A stretch of 64,000 nucleotides of DNA from a virus: positions 1-64,000 of IMG/VR virus record IMGVR_UViG_3300023199_000021; one strand, given 5' to 3'. The notes beneath the pieces are model-generated. The model was not told the DNA's origin and did no database searches. It saw only the letters and a list, made by a program, of their open reading frames with translations. A program made the translations under genes and the position numbers. Shown in pieces: positions 6,119-15,374 of the stretch (the stretch's first letter is position 1; every line of letters starts with the position of its first letter).

Positions 6119-6526
6119 TTAAAACGGAACTTCTTCTTCAATTTCTGCGTCCGCTGCCTTCTTGGGTTTAGCGTTGGTTCCACCACCGCCCCCACCATTG
6201 CTACGTGGGCCAAGATTGATTCGTTCCGCGACAACCTTCAACTTGGAACGCTTGACGCCTTCAGCCGTTTCCCAAGTATCCAGTTCCAAACGTCCTTCCA
6301 CCATAATGAAAGCACCCTTGGTCAAGTACTCTGCAAGCGATTCTGCGTGCTTACCCCAGAGGGTAATGTCAACGAAGGTTGGCTGTTCTTGCTTGTCGCC
6401 ATCCTTCGACCAAACACGATTGGAACACATGCCAACATCGGCAACTGCTGTTCCGTTTGGGGTGTATCGCAGTTCAGTGTCTCTTGTAACTCTACCTGAA
6501 CCGATCCACTTGTTAAGATCACTCAT
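6119..6526 (-). CDS. ssb: single-stranded DNA-binding protein
   Basis: 135 residues from the ATG at 6526 (AGGAG upstream). OB-fold SSB: an N-terminal MSDLNKWIGSGRVTRDTELR strand, FVDITLWGK, AEYLTKGAFIMVEGRLE, then a Gly/Asn-rich linker (about residues 107-120) and an acidic tip EIEEEVPF, the docking site for partner repair and replication proteins. It coats single-stranded DNA in replication and recombination. It is the last gene of the long leftward operon. Confidence 0.93.
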   Translation of the reverse strand: MSDLNKWIGSGRVTRDTELRYTPNGTAVADVGMCSNRVWSKDGDKQEQPTFVDITLWGKHAESLAEYLTKGAFIMVEGRLELDTWETAEGVKRSKLKVVAERINLGPRSNGGGGGGTNAKPKKAADAEIEEEVPF

Positions 6527-6566
6527 TCTTACTCTCCTAGTACACCATTTTTTTAACAAACTTACT

Positions 6567-6797
6567 TTATACACTCACGCCACGGTAGCGAAGTGCTTTT
6601 CGGGCCAGACGACGTGCATATGTGGTGCCATTGTTTCGAACTAGCCTGCGGAATTCACCAGCGAAATCCGTATAAGCTAGACGATTTACTACGTCGCGGG
6701 TCGCAATTTCTCTTGTACTCCAACCTGACAACAGGTTAGTAACATCGTTGTCAGTCTCAAGCAACAGGTTCCAGTCTACAGAATTTGTAGTTCTCAT
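6567..6797 (-). CDS. hypothetical protein
   Basis: 76 residues preceded by GAAAGGACA. Helical and strongly basic at the C-terminus (RRLARKALRYRG), which could bind nucleic acid. It sits one gene upstream of ssb in the same operon. No family recognised. Confidence 0.65.
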   Translation of the reverse strand: MRTTNSVDWNLLLETDNDVTNLLSGWSTREIATRDVVNRLAYTDFAGEFRRLVRNNGTTYARRLARKALRYRGVSV

Positions 6798-6809
6798 AAT
6801 TGTCCTTTC

Positions 6810-7121
6810 TTACTCAGTAAAGAGTAAATCCTCGTTTTGCCAAGTGTCTTGTTCATCCTCAAGGTCGTCCTGATCTAACAGGAACTCGAATGGATTTGGA
6901 TGAATCAAGTGTGTTCCTACGTAAATACTTTTCCCTTTTGACTTCAACCTTGCCCAGTCGTAACCTTCCTCACATACTTCATATGATTTGTGTCTTTTGA
7001 AAGGGCCATAGTTGTCGATCATTAACGCGAACTTCATATCAGGGTTTCCCCTCAAAAGTTGTCTAACTGAATTATACTCTGCTCTGATGGCTTTTCGCAA
7101 TTTTTTTTCAGCTATTTTCAT
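6810..7121 (-). CDS. hypothetical protein
   Basis: 103 residues with a basic N-terminal helix and a very acidic C-terminus (DQDDLEDEQD). Its ATG overlaps the stop of the upstream gene (ATGA), so the two are translationally coupled. Function unknown. Confidence 0.7.
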   Translation of the reverse strand: MKIAEKKLRKAIRAEYNSVRQLLRGNPDMKFALMIDNYGPFKRHKSYEVCEEGYDWARLKSKGKSIYVGTHLIHPNPFEFLLDQDDLEDEQDTWQNEDLLFTE

Positions 7122-7402
7122 GAGTTTTGTAACTGCTCAAAAGGATTTGGAAGTTCTACTTTTTTCGTCACACTACCGTCAGGATTTTGTACCTCGGTTT
7201 GTGTGGCACCTTCCATCGGGTTCTGATTCAATTGTACGTTGCTTTGGCCTTGTGGCGAAACTTTTTCCTCACATTCTCTCAAATGTTCTTGGAGTTTAGC
7301 TAGATACTGCTGGTTTTGTTGCAGGGCTTCTTCCGCCTTCTGGATTTCTTGTTTGACAAAATTGATATAGGCCATTGCCATTTCTTCAAGTGTCACAGCC
7401 AT
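7118..7402 (-). CDS. coiled-coil hypothetical protein
   Basis: 94 residues. Residues about 10-46 form a Gln/Glu-rich coiled coil (EEALQQNQQYLAKLQEHL); the rest is a polar Asn/Gln/Pro tail. Reminiscent of small phage chaperone-like proteins, but no firm match. Confidence 0.65.
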   Translation of the reverse strand: MAVTLEEMAMAYINFVKQEIQKAEEALQQNQQYLAKLQEHLRECEEKVSPQGQSNVQLNQNPMEGATQTEVQNPDGSVTKKVELPNPFEQLQNS

Positions 7403-7410
7403 GTTTTCTC

Positions 7411-7755
7411 CTACTGTTTGTAAGCTTTGATTGATTTGATTTTTCCAAAGTCGTCTATCTCGATAATGTCAACGACATTTATCACTGTGCTGTCCTCTGG
7501 AACTAATGAGTTAATTACTATTACAAACTCTACAGCTATGTACTTATCTCTGTAGGCTGTATTCTGAATATGTACGCTAATCAATCCAGTACTATTAAAC
7601 AATGCCTTATTAACACTGAGTACTTCTTCTTTTCCTTTGACATTTACCGCCCAGTCATGCAGCGTAACGCCATCAGCGTACATTCCATCTAGTGCTTCGA
7701 TATCTTTTGCAGCAAAAGCACCCAGATAATTCTTTACAAATTGTACCCAAATCAT
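7411..7755 (-). CDS. SnoaL/NTF2-like fold protein
   Basis: 114 residues from the ATG at 7755, which overlaps the upstream stop as ATGA. The pattern NYLGAFAAKDIEALDGMYAD, HDW, then alternating strands fits SnoaL-like NTF2-fold proteins. Members are small-molecule isomerases/cyclases or binding proteins. Its place at the end of the glycan genes hints at a role on sugar intermediates (inference). Confidence 0.65.
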   Translation of the reverse strand: MIWVQFVKNYLGAFAAKDIEALDGMYADGVTLHDWAVNVKGKEEVLSVNKALFNSTGLISVHIQNTAYRDKYIAVEFVIVINSLVPEDSTVINVVDIIEIDDFGKIKSIKAYKQ

Positions 7756-8423
7756 GAGCAACGGCCTCCGATTGATCCTACGCCACGAGTCTCTACGTCA
7801 ATATTATACTCGGAAAGTAGCTTTTTTAGGTACTGATTGTTGTGTTTTATGTAGTTTTCGTGCCACTGACCAAGCGGAGTGAAAACTTCTGATAAAGTAT
7901 GGAAGACGCCAGATCGCCAGTAAGACAATCTCCCGTCCGGTTGATCCTTGGGATTGAAATAGTACGCACCTGTGTACCCTGTGGTTTCTAACGAAAGCCA
8001 ATAGAGCATGTTGGCGGTCTTTACCCTAGATACTATTCCTTTCAGGGCCTCAGTCTTGAAGATATGAGGAACCAAAAAAAATAGATTGCTCGTACTTTCC
8101 CACAGGTTCAGTTCTTTGTCGAACTCTTTTGCTTTGTGAATACCTATTCTACGTAGCACGATATAGTCAAGCTCATGCTTCCTTGCTACTTCAACCAGTT
8201 TATTGAGTGCTTTAACATCGGGCTGTTCTACTAGCATGTTATTGATAGGTACAAATAAAACATACTCGTCCTCGATATCTGCCAAAGCATCCACCAAAGT
8301 TTCCTGATTGTTCTCTGCGTCTACCTTTATCACAGAATAGTCAGAGCAAAGCTTCTCCGCTTGCCCTACGATGATCTTGTTCAGATCAGTTTCTTGTTTT
8401 ACTGTACAGAATATTGTTTTCAT
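7752..8423 (-). CDS. glycosyltransferase-like protein
   Basis: 223 residues. Alternating strands and helices with YVLFVPINNMLVEQ, where GT-A enzymes usually keep their DxD, and a YWRSGVFHTL segment near the end. I place it among GT-A-like enzymes mainly by context. It overlaps its neighbours by four bases on both sides. Confidence 0.5.
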   Translation of the reverse strand: MKTIFCTVKQETDLNKIIVGQAEKLCSDYSVIKVDAENNQETLVDALADIEDEYVLFVPINNMLVEQPDVKALNKLVEVARKHELDYIVLRRIGIHKAKEFDKELNLWESTSNLFFLVPHIFKTEALKGIVSRVKTANMLYWLSLETTGYTGAYYFNPKDQPDGRLSYWRSGVFHTLSEVFTPLGQWHENYIKHNNQYLKKLLSEYNIDVETRGVGSIGGRCS

Positions 8424-9256
8424 TTGCCTACCTTCTTAAAGAATTCTTTCAAAATGTAATCGCCATGTATGCCAAAACTAAGCTTGCCTTCCAGTACTTC
8501 TTTTGGAGATAAATGATTTGCTATATATCTGTCTCCCGACTTAGTATACCTAGTCGCCAATGGTTGTTTAACTAACCCTGTAACCAAAGCTTCTAACGAA
8601 AAATTAGAGGCGAGGTCTGGTGGAGCATACTTGATTCCTCTTAATTCAAAGAACGGTCTTTGTGCAAAGGAAAAATACCAATCGTCAAAGTTAGGTTTAG
8701 TAGTGAAGTGGTTTCCATGCCAAGGACAAAGGTGGATTGGGAAGTTGGTACTGGCACAAAGTTCCATCATCCTTTTGCTTCTAATACAGAACCCACTGTT
8801 GCCTACAACCCAATGGTCAGGGATTTCGTCTGTGTCTATCTCTATCTTTTCCTGTTTGGCATAGTAACCTCTGATATGATCTTTGAATAGCTCCTTTGGC
8901 CAAGGGGCACCAATGAAATCATAGTCCAAAAATCTATCGTCCCATTTCTCAAAGTTTAAAGGCCAACCGTCTCCCTGACAAGTCATTATAAAGTCATGTT
9001 TACATAGTTCATGCAACTTAAACATTGCAAAATTCTGATAGTCATTAAAGGTCAGCGGAGTAATAGAAAGGTACTCGATGTTTTCATGACGGTATTCGTC
9101 TACAATTGGAGTAGCAGTCAGAAACTTAACGCTTTTGAATTGAGGTATGTCCAATAACCTAGACAGGTTCTTGCCCAATGCATACATAAAGCTATTGAAG
9201 CCTTCTACATATTCACTATCTCTAGTTTTTCCGTCAATTAAAATACAGTCTATCAT
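8420..9256 (-). CDS. DUF5672-like glycosyltransferase
   Basis: 278 residues from the ATG at 9256, which overlaps the upstream stop. The segments FIMTCQGDGWPLN, YDFIGAPWP and VVGNSGFCIRS match the DUF5672 group of putative glycosyltransferases. It likely adds a sugar to the glycan made by this operon; donor unknown. Cytoplasmic. Confidence 0.7.
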   Translation of the reverse strand: MIDCILIDGKTRDSEYVEGFNSFMYALGKNLSRLLDIPQFKSVKFLTATPIVDEYRHENIEYLSITPLTFNDYQNFAMFKLHELCKHDFIMTCQGDGWPLNFEKWDDRFLDYDFIGAPWPKELFKDHIRGYYAKQEKIEIDTDEIPDHWVVGNSGFCIRSKRMMELCASTNFPIHLCPWHGNHFTTKPNFDDWYFSFAQRPFFELRGIKYAPPDLASNFSLEALVTGLVKQPLATRYTKSGDRYIANHLSPKEVLEGKLSFGIHGDYILKEFFKKVGK

Positions 9257-9978
9257 ACTGGTTGCCTTACTGTATACAGGTCTGTGTGGAACAAGCCAGA
9301 TTTTGTCTCGCTCATTAAACAAATACTAAACGCCTTTCGTATTAGTTTTATTTGTTGTGAAACCAAGTGCCACAGCAGAATAGGTTCGGGATGGAAGTGA
9401 CAGCCTTGCGACAGATAGCTTTCTAGATTGCCCAATATTCCGTTGAAATATTTTTCCATACCCTTTTCTGTTCCTATAGCAAACACGTCTCCGACCCCGC
9501 CTCTCCAATCTCCATGCTGAGGAATGAAGATAGAATTATCGTCAACTAAAATCTTAAGTTTTTCTATAATAGGAACACCTAAGATTATTTTATCGCGATA
9601 CCTAACAACTATGTCGTAGTCTTTATCTTTTTGTTCCTGAAAAACTCTCCAGCACCTTTGTATTTTGTAGTACATTGAAACGATGTTGATCGGTTTAGAT
9701 TCTACCCATCTGTTATAGTCTACCCTTGAGTTAATTTCTTGAAGCTTTTTCTCAGAAAAGAATTTAACCTCATGTTTCGATTGGATATCTATCGCCTTTG
9801 GTTTGTATAGCTCCGAGAATTTATCTACTGGTGCTGTATCGTATGTACTTACGTAAAGATCAACTTCTAAATCTGGACCGCCACCACATTGTCCAAGAAC
9901 TGTTGAACAATAATTGGAATATGTATGATTAAATAATCTAATATCCCCCGGCCATAGTACTGCAACTTTAAAGGACAT
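9253..9978 (-). CDS. putative glycosyltransferase-like protein
   Basis: 241 residues with IVVRYRDKIIL, HGDWRGGVGDVFAIGT and GCHFHPEPILLWHL, the layout of a family of phage and capsule-locus proteins thought to be glycosyltransferases. No experimentally known homologue comes to mind. Start overlaps the sulfotransferase gene by 11 bases. Confidence 0.6.
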   Translation of the reverse strand: MSFKVAVLWPGDIRLFNHTYSNYCSTVLGQCGGGPDLEVDLYVSTYDTAPVDKFSELYKPKAIDIQSKHEVKFFSEKKLQEINSRVDYNRWVESKPINIVSMYYKIQRCWRVFQEQKDKDYDIVVRYRDKIILGVPIIEKLKILVDDNSIFIPQHGDWRGGVGDVFAIGTEKGMEKYFNGILGNLESYLSQGCHFHPEPILLWHLVSQQIKLIRKAFSICLMSETKSGLFHTDLYTVRQPV

Positions 9979-10720
9979 AGTAAGACTGCTTCTTCAATTT
10001 GCCGTGATACATTTCTGTTACAATCCCCGGCATTGTCTTTTCGTATATGTGTTTGATGGTTGTATCTGTCGCTTCGCTCAAGAACAAAAACCTGTAGTTT
10101 TTCTTGGCCTCACGAACCTTTTCTTCGTCCAGTATTGTTTGTATCTGTCGTTTTGTAAACCTAACCCCTATCTTGTCGAGAATATACAAGACATTGAAAT
10201 AAAGGTTTTCGTACTTGAGTAGTGTAACAGATTGAACCTCGGAGTAATGTTTGGAGAAACCATCGAAGTAGCTTTTGATAGACCAGCCATCACCTAGAAC
10301 ATCATTGCCGTTCACGGTAATAAACCCATTCACGTCTACTCTAGGTAAATCTCTTTCTTGAAGATAGAAAGAACTTTCGCTATAAAAAGACGCCATCCAA
10401 TACAGGGGAAACCTAACAAAAGCGAAAATATGCTTACCTTTTAATAGCTCTGGCTTGATATGTTGTAGTCCCACATGCTTACGAAAGAAATTAGGATTGT
10501 CCTCTTTGGAGGCCAGCCATTTTATTCCTTCTTCATTCAAGATATGGTTGTATTCCAAGGAGGTCGGCAAAGGTATCTGGTAGTCATTGTTCGTAGGCAG
10601 AACGTCTCCAAACGATATTTGCCTGTCTTTATACGTATCAAATGCATTAAGAACTTGAGCAACAAAGCACCCTGCGGTCTTTGGAATGTGTACAAAAATA
10701 AAGTCGTTGCCTATGATCAT
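9968..10720 (-). CDS. sulfotransferase
   Basis: 250 residues. FIFVHIPKTAG at residues 8-18 is the PAPS 5'-phosphosulfate loop of sulfotransferases, and AFVRFPLYWMASFYSE fits the 3'-phosphate binding strand. It should move sulfate from PAPS to a hydroxyl, here most likely on the glycan. ATGA overlap with the methyltransferase upstream. One of two sulfotransferases in the operon. Confidence 0.8.
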   Translation of the reverse strand: MIIGNDFIFVHIPKTAGCFVAQVLNAFDTYKDRQISFGDVLPTNNDYQIPLPTSLEYNHILNEEGIKWLASKEDNPNFFRKHVGLQHIKPELLKGKHIFAFVRFPLYWMASFYSESSFYLQERDLPRVDVNGFITVNGNDVLGDGWSIKSYFDGFSKHYSEVQSVTLLKYENLYFNVLYILDKIGVRFTKRQIQTILDEEKVREAKKNYRFLFLSEATDTTIKHIYEKTMPGIVTEMYHGKLKKQSYYVL

Positions 10721-11424
10721 TTTTTAGCCTTGATTAAACACCTTTGTTCAAAAGCAGAGTCAATACCGGCATCAAATATCTTAATATTTACGTTGTTATA
10801 ACCAGCTTCATTTAAATCCGTCTTGATTGGTTCTTCAAGAAATTCAACGTAGGAGTAGTTTGTTCTGGCCCATGAAGGGGTCGTATCGCTTTCATAGCTA
10901 ACACCTAGAGATTGCCATGCCTCTTTTACCTTGCCATAGCCTCCAAAGATAATCAATTCTCCGCCGTCTTTTAATTTACTATACAAATCTTTGAGATAAT
11001 AGAGCCTCAATGAATGCAATGCTATGTGGTGAAACACAAATTTAGAGTACACTACATCATAACGGTCGTTTGGTATCTCTTTTAAGTTCCAAGTAAATAA
11101 ATAACCAGAACAGTTATACACATATCTGTTCTCAAGGTTTTGCTGGAAAAGTCTAAGCATCTTCGAAGAGATATCTGCTCCGTCAATCTGTTTAAACTGT
11201 TTGTGCCAAGCGATAATATCTCTGCCTATGCCACAACCAAAGTCAAGACATACCTTCTCTGGATCAGGCTGCAAACCAATAGCGGCTAGATTTCTTAGGG
11301 GGGCTTCTGCCGGTCCACCCAATATACAATTGTCTTGCTTAAGTATTTCGTCAAGCTCGCTAGGCAGATCTGATTCAATAAACTGTTTCACATAACCGAC
11401 ATAATTTTTATGGTCAAGATTCAT
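10717..11424 (-). CDS. SAM-dependent methyltransferase
   Basis: 235 residues. Class I fold: motif I LDFGCGIGRDI near residue 59, DGADISSKML, then YDVVYSKFVFHHI, a post-I loop common in small-molecule methyltransferases. Substrate probably a sugar of the same pathway (context). Confidence 0.8.
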   Translation of the reverse strand: MNLDHKNYVGYVKQFIESDLPSELDEILKQDNCILGGPAEAPLRNLAAIGLQPDPEKVCLDFGCGIGRDIIAWHKQFKQIDGADISSKMLRLFQQNLENRYVYNCSGYLFTWNLKEIPNDRYDVVYSKFVFHHIALHSLRLYYLKDLYSKLKDGGELIIFGGYGKVKEAWQSLGVSYESDTTPSWARTNYSYVEFLEEPIKTDLNEAGYNNVNIKIFDAGIDSAFEQRCLIKAKK

Positions 11425-12787
11425 AGTTATTCAAGAACCTTTCTAGGTCTTCCGGCGTACCCAATCCCCACATATCTTTGCGGGCTATGTTGAAAATCTT
11501 TATCTTTTTACCGTCTTCAATAGCCTCTTGGAATACAGGACACACATAGAACTCACCATTAAATCTGTTATCATTAGCAATCATTTGTTCTGCGTATTTC
11601 ACATAGTCAGAACCCTTAGCCCAATAATATATGCCAACAGTAGCTATATCGCTAATAGGTTCTTTCTCAGCTACTTCACAAACAAAACTATCTTCGCCAA
11701 GACGAACGTAGCTCCATTTCGGGTGGTGAGATTTAAATGTAAGGATACCTGCGTCGATATTGTCTCCCTGCATTGAATACATAAACTCGTTTGAATCCCA
11801 GTTAACATACTGGTCTGAGTTAGCTATCAACAATGGGTTATCGTTGTCGATCAGTTCTTTGGCAAGTAAAGTAGTGCAAGCAGCACCTTCTGTCACACCA
11901 TCGACCTGAATTATTTGACAGTTTTTCACGAGCGAACGCAATAGTGTTTCCAAATGATACTTTTTATAGTGTGACTTTTGAACAATGAAGATATGTCTTG
12001 CTTCGATGTTCAGGTTGTCTACCACTGTTTGAATCATTGTCTTTCCATTAACATCAATGAGAGGTTTAGGAAAGGAGTATCCGGCTTGCTCAAATCGTGA
12101 CCCTGCCCCCGCCATTGGGATTAGGACGTTCATTCTTTTACTCTGCCACTTGTGTTGTTTTTCTGTTTTGTTTATTGTGAAGATTGTTTTTAGCATATCT
12201 ATCCTGCTAACCTCAGAAGGGCTATTAACAGGATGCAAATGGGCACCAGAGTCAAGTGCTGCCTTACGACCAATGTACGAATCTTCAACGATCAAGGTCT
12301 GCTTAGGCGAGACTCCCGCTTTAATTATACTGCGGAGAAACATTTCTGGATTCGGTTTTGGGTTTTTTACGTCCTCGTTTGAAAAAATTTCATCTACATA
12401 CTCAATGAATCCTTTTCGCAGCAACATCATCTTTACGGTATTCTTGATCGAATTAGACGCTACATGTATACTGTATCCGTCTTGCTTGAACATTCTTAAT
12501 GAAGAACGTATTCTTTCATCGTACTCCATTTCGTTGATCAACTCGACCGTCTTTTGTTGTTTCGCCGCCCATATCTGACGATGTAGTTTCTCTGGCAAAC
12601 CCTTTTGTTCGGTCAGCGTGGCGAGTTTCTTTACCGTAGGAAGCCCATCGTAGCTCGACAGGTGTTCCTCTCGGCTGATTTTATATTCCTCCCCCACTTC
12701 GGCAAGGGCCAAGTTTAAAGCCTCGTAGTGAATTTCCTTGGCGTCTACCAGAACACCGTCTAGATCAAAGATCAGGTGTCTAATCAT
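11414..12787 (-). CDS. HAD hydrolase / sugar nucleotidyltransferase fusion
   Basis: 457 residues in two parts. Residues 1 to about 205 are a HAD phosphatase (IFDLDGVLVDA nucleophile motif, VASNS motif II, LIVEDSYIGRKAA). Residues about 219-457 are a GT-A-type nucleotidyltransferase (NVLIPMAGAGSRF, FPKPLIDVNGK, IANSDQYV). It could remove a sugar phosphate and activate a sugar to its NDP form, like heptose or hexose activation enzymes. The fusion is continuous with no internal stop. Confidence 0.85.
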   Translation of the reverse strand: MIRHLIFDLDGVLVDAKEIHYEALNLALAEVGEEYKISREEHLSSYDGLPTVKKLATLTEQKGLPEKLHRQIWAAKQQKTVELINEMEYDERIRSSLRMFKQDGYSIHVASNSIKNTVKMMLLRKGFIEYVDEIFSNEDVKNPKPNPEMFLRSIIKAGVSPKQTLIVEDSYIGRKAALDSGAHLHPVNSPSEVSRIDMLKTIFTINKTEKQHKWQSKRMNVLIPMAGAGSRFEQAGYSFPKPLIDVNGKTMIQTVVDNLNIEARHIFIVQKSHYKKYHLETLLRSLVKNCQIIQVDGVTEGAACTTLLAKELIDNDNPLLIANSDQYVNWDSNEFMYSMQGDNIDAGILTFKSHHPKWSYVRLGEDSFVCEVAEKEPISDIATVGIYYWAKGSDYVKYAEQMIANDNRFNGEFYVCPVFQEAIEDGKKIKIFNIARKDMWGLGTPEDLERFLNNYES

Positions 12788-12788
12788 G

Positions 12789-13517
12789 TTATCCCCACAT
12801 ACATGGCGTCATCGACTTATGTTTTGAGAAATAGCCTCTCTTAAATCCTTCTGTCTTTAAGAAGGGGTTGAGTGTAGAACCTATGTCTAGGTAAGTATTC
12901 TTGTCGTTATGTTCAGTGAATCTATGACACAGTATATTGCCGAAAGGACCACAACAGAAAAGGAAAAGCCATCCTTCCATCTGATCTTCATCAATGATCT
13001 TTATCATACGCTCAAGTTTATGATGGCTGGCTATCCAAGCATTGTTTGTTACTGTACAAAAAATCTTAGGCTCAAAAGGCAGTCTACTAACAACTGAGTT
13101 TTCATGAGCGACTAATGCTACATTGTAATCGTTAAACAAAGGAACGATATTGTCAAGATAGTATTGGTAGTTAGAGTTTACCCATAAGTTAGCCCAAGTC
13201 AATCGCTCGTCTGGTTGTCCACTGAACACCTTCATTTCTAGGTGGGTCAATTCGCCCTGACAACACGGACAAGAAATACCTACATGGTAATGAGGATTCT
13301 TATATTGAAAAGATTCAATAAGCCTATCTCTTGCGTCTGAAAACTCTTTCCCTTCCTTAAACCAAAACTCTCGATTGTTAAGGTCTTTGTCCATCATCAC
13401 CGCCCACTCTCCATCTGCAAACTTAGAGAAAGAGAACGGCTCTTTGTTTCGTAGTTTTTCTTCAAACACTTTAATGTCTTGATCAAAGTGCTTATTCGGT
13501 GGTAGTCCCAGATTCAT
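12789..13517 (-). CDS. GT-D-type glycosyltransferase-like protein
   Basis: 242 residues from the ATG at 13517 (AGGAAG upstream). FSFSKFADGEWAVMM near residue 27 resembles the SxxRxxDGE-type site of DUF1792/GT-D glycosyltransferases. The rest alternates helices and strands. Overlaps the remnant upstream by 26 bases. Confidence 0.6.
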   Translation of the reverse strand: MNLGLPPNKHFDQDIKVFEEKLRNKEPFSFSKFADGEWAVMMDKDLNNREFWFKEGKEFSDARDRLIESFQYKNPHYHVGISCPCCQGELTHLEMKVFSGQPDERLTWANLWVNSNYQYYLDNIVPLFNDYNVALVAHENSVVSRLPFEPKIFCTVTNNAWIASHHKLERMIKIIDEDQMEGWLFLFCCGPFGNILCHRFTEHNDKNTYLDIGSTLNPFLKTEGFKRGYFSKHKSMTPCMWG

Positions 13518-14211
13518 TTGTCTTCCTACAAACAACTATATAGTTCCCGTTGCTCCAATGGCTTCGCTCTTGAACAAACGGTTTCGGGTTAATTACTTTG
13601 GCTCCATCGGAAGTTCTTATCTCCATTGAATACAACTTCTCAACAGCAAGTTCGTCGAATGCTTTTAGTGTTCCGTCTCTGGGGCGAGGATCATTCCAGT
13701 CGTCAACAATAAGAATGAATTCGTCGTCAAGTGCAGGTAACACAAATTTTAAAGCATCGTACTGGTCTTGGCCCCTGTGAGGTCCGTCAAACAAATAGAC
13801 ATTGAACTTGCCAATATTATTATAGTCTATCTTTCTGAAATCATCTTCCAGAAAATCTATTTTGTTCTTTTCGTCAGGTTTGCTCTTACGTTTCCGAACT
13901 GGCTAAAATTGTCTATGCAGATAAGCGGTAACTGGATTCTTGTATGTTGTAGGACAAACCGTAGACCCTCTCTAAGAACCAATTTCTAAATATCTAGGGT
14001 CAGGAATTAAAGACACAAGATTGTTGACGAAATGCCTGTACCTTTTACCAGACATTCCTCTCATATTCAATATCCAATCCGGCAGATTAGACCTATCTTC
14101 AATAGCATCGGCATACGCTTTCTTAATCAGTTTAGCGTATTCGTTGTCATGATCCCCTTGTATTTCCACATAAGGATCAAATGGTAATGCGTCTTTAAGT
14201 TCGTTCGCCAT
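13492..14211 (-). pseudogene. class I methyltransferase, interrupted
   Basis: 240 codons in one overall frame. The N-terminal part reaches motif I (YLEIGS), where the expected Trp is a TAG. A compensated pair of frameshifts follows over about 60 bases, where the second frame would read CIDNFSQFGNV. The original frame resumes with KIDFLEDDF, LFDGPHRGQDQYDA, LIVDDWNDP and a complete C-terminus. This fits a Methyltransf_24-type enzyme. Either decayed or misread sequence. Confidence 0.65.
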
Positions 14212-14790
14212 TATTCACTTTCTCATATACAAAAAACTTAGCACCGCTTCTCGGCATGCATTCTTTTTGTTGATAAACAAGATTGATACCGGCGTCATAC
14301 TTTGATTCTAGATACTGTCGCCATTCAGAATTGTATAGGTGTGCCCCTCTCCCAAAGTTTTCAGGAGGATTGCAACTATCTTGAGCGTAGATAACAATGA
14401 GTTTATCTGCCTTCTCAAACAGCTTGTCTACTGTGGCTCGCATATAGTCTTGTTCTTCACCTAAAATATGGTACAAGACATCAATACACATGGTCATATC
14501 GCATGAGGGACCATCATATTCGTCAAACCTACTGTTAATTATAATACTAAACCTTTATATTTATATTCGGCATCGAAAATGTCAATACCAGTGTAGTCTG
14601 CTTTGACTTGCTTAGCAAGAGACAGGTCGCCGTGTCCAAAGTCCAGAACGGTTTTGATATCGTACTTATCAACGTACTCATTAACCAATTCTACTTTGAA
14701 TTTTAGCAGATCGCCAACGCTTCCAAAACCACTGGTGCCGTGGAGCGACTTTGTATTATATCTCTTTCTCCAATAATCTATTGATCTCAT
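14195..14790 (-). pseudogene. SAM methyltransferase, split by a frameshift
   Basis: From the ATG at 14790 (GGAAGACAAAAG upstream): SIDYWRKRY, TVLDFGHGDLSLAKQV (motif I) and YTGIDIFDAEYKYKG, ending at a TAA near 14545. The adjacent frame carries on with DEYDGPSCDMTMCIDVLYH and a full C-terminal half. One indel near 14540-14550 would restore a normal enzyme of about 198 residues. Confidence 0.65.
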
Positions 14791-15374
14791 TCTTTTGTCT
14801 TCCTTATACAAAGTACTCCGCAGTTCAAGCGTGTGTATCTCGGATTAGGTAAGTCCGAGTTGCCACCATTCAACCTTGGAAGTTCATCAGATATTTTTCT
14901 GTTAAATTCATTCTCAAAGGCCGTTAGGTTCAGACCGGGATAATCAAATGTAATGATTAGTAGCCCGCCTTCTTTTACCTGTTGGTAAAGATTGTCCAAA
15001 ATTCTAATGTGCGGAAAGTTTCTAACTTCTTCAACAGTAGAAACATTCAAAACTATATCGTACCTTTCCTGCAATCCACCTTGTCTTCTGGTGATATCGT
15101 AGTAAAAAGTATTGGGCTGTTCCGACCTTCTAATGTCTGAACTTTCCACCGCCTCCATAGAGAACTTGTTCTCAATGCATTCTTTGAAGATAACATGTAC
15201 GCCCTCAAAGCCCCACGATGTATTGTGAATCAGTGGTTTTTCTACGTCGGAGTACTTGTCTATCAAGTCCAGCACCATTGGGTACTCGTATAGTCTAGAC
15301 CAAGCACCTTTGAACCTAAACATATCGTCGTGCCGATCCTCTGTTGATATGAATCTGAATTCTAGAATTTCCAT
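14787..15374 (-). CDS. methyltransferase-like protein
   Basis: 195 residues. IVLNVSTVEEVRNF and GGLLIITFDYPGL are the motif IV and post-IV parts of class I methyltransferases; the glycine-rich motif I is weak. ATGA overlap with the gene below. Probably acts on the glycan or is a decayed relative. Confidence 0.6.
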   Translation of the reverse strand: MEILEFRFISTEDRHDDMFRFKGAWSRLYEYPMVLDLIDKYSDVEKPLIHNTSWGFEGVHVIFKECIENKFSMEAVESSDIRRSEQPNTFYYDITRRQGGLQERYDIVLNVSTVEEVRNFPHIRILDNLYQQVKEGGLLIITFDYPGLNLTAFENEFNRKISDELPRLNGGNSDLPNPRYTRLNCGVLCIRKTKE

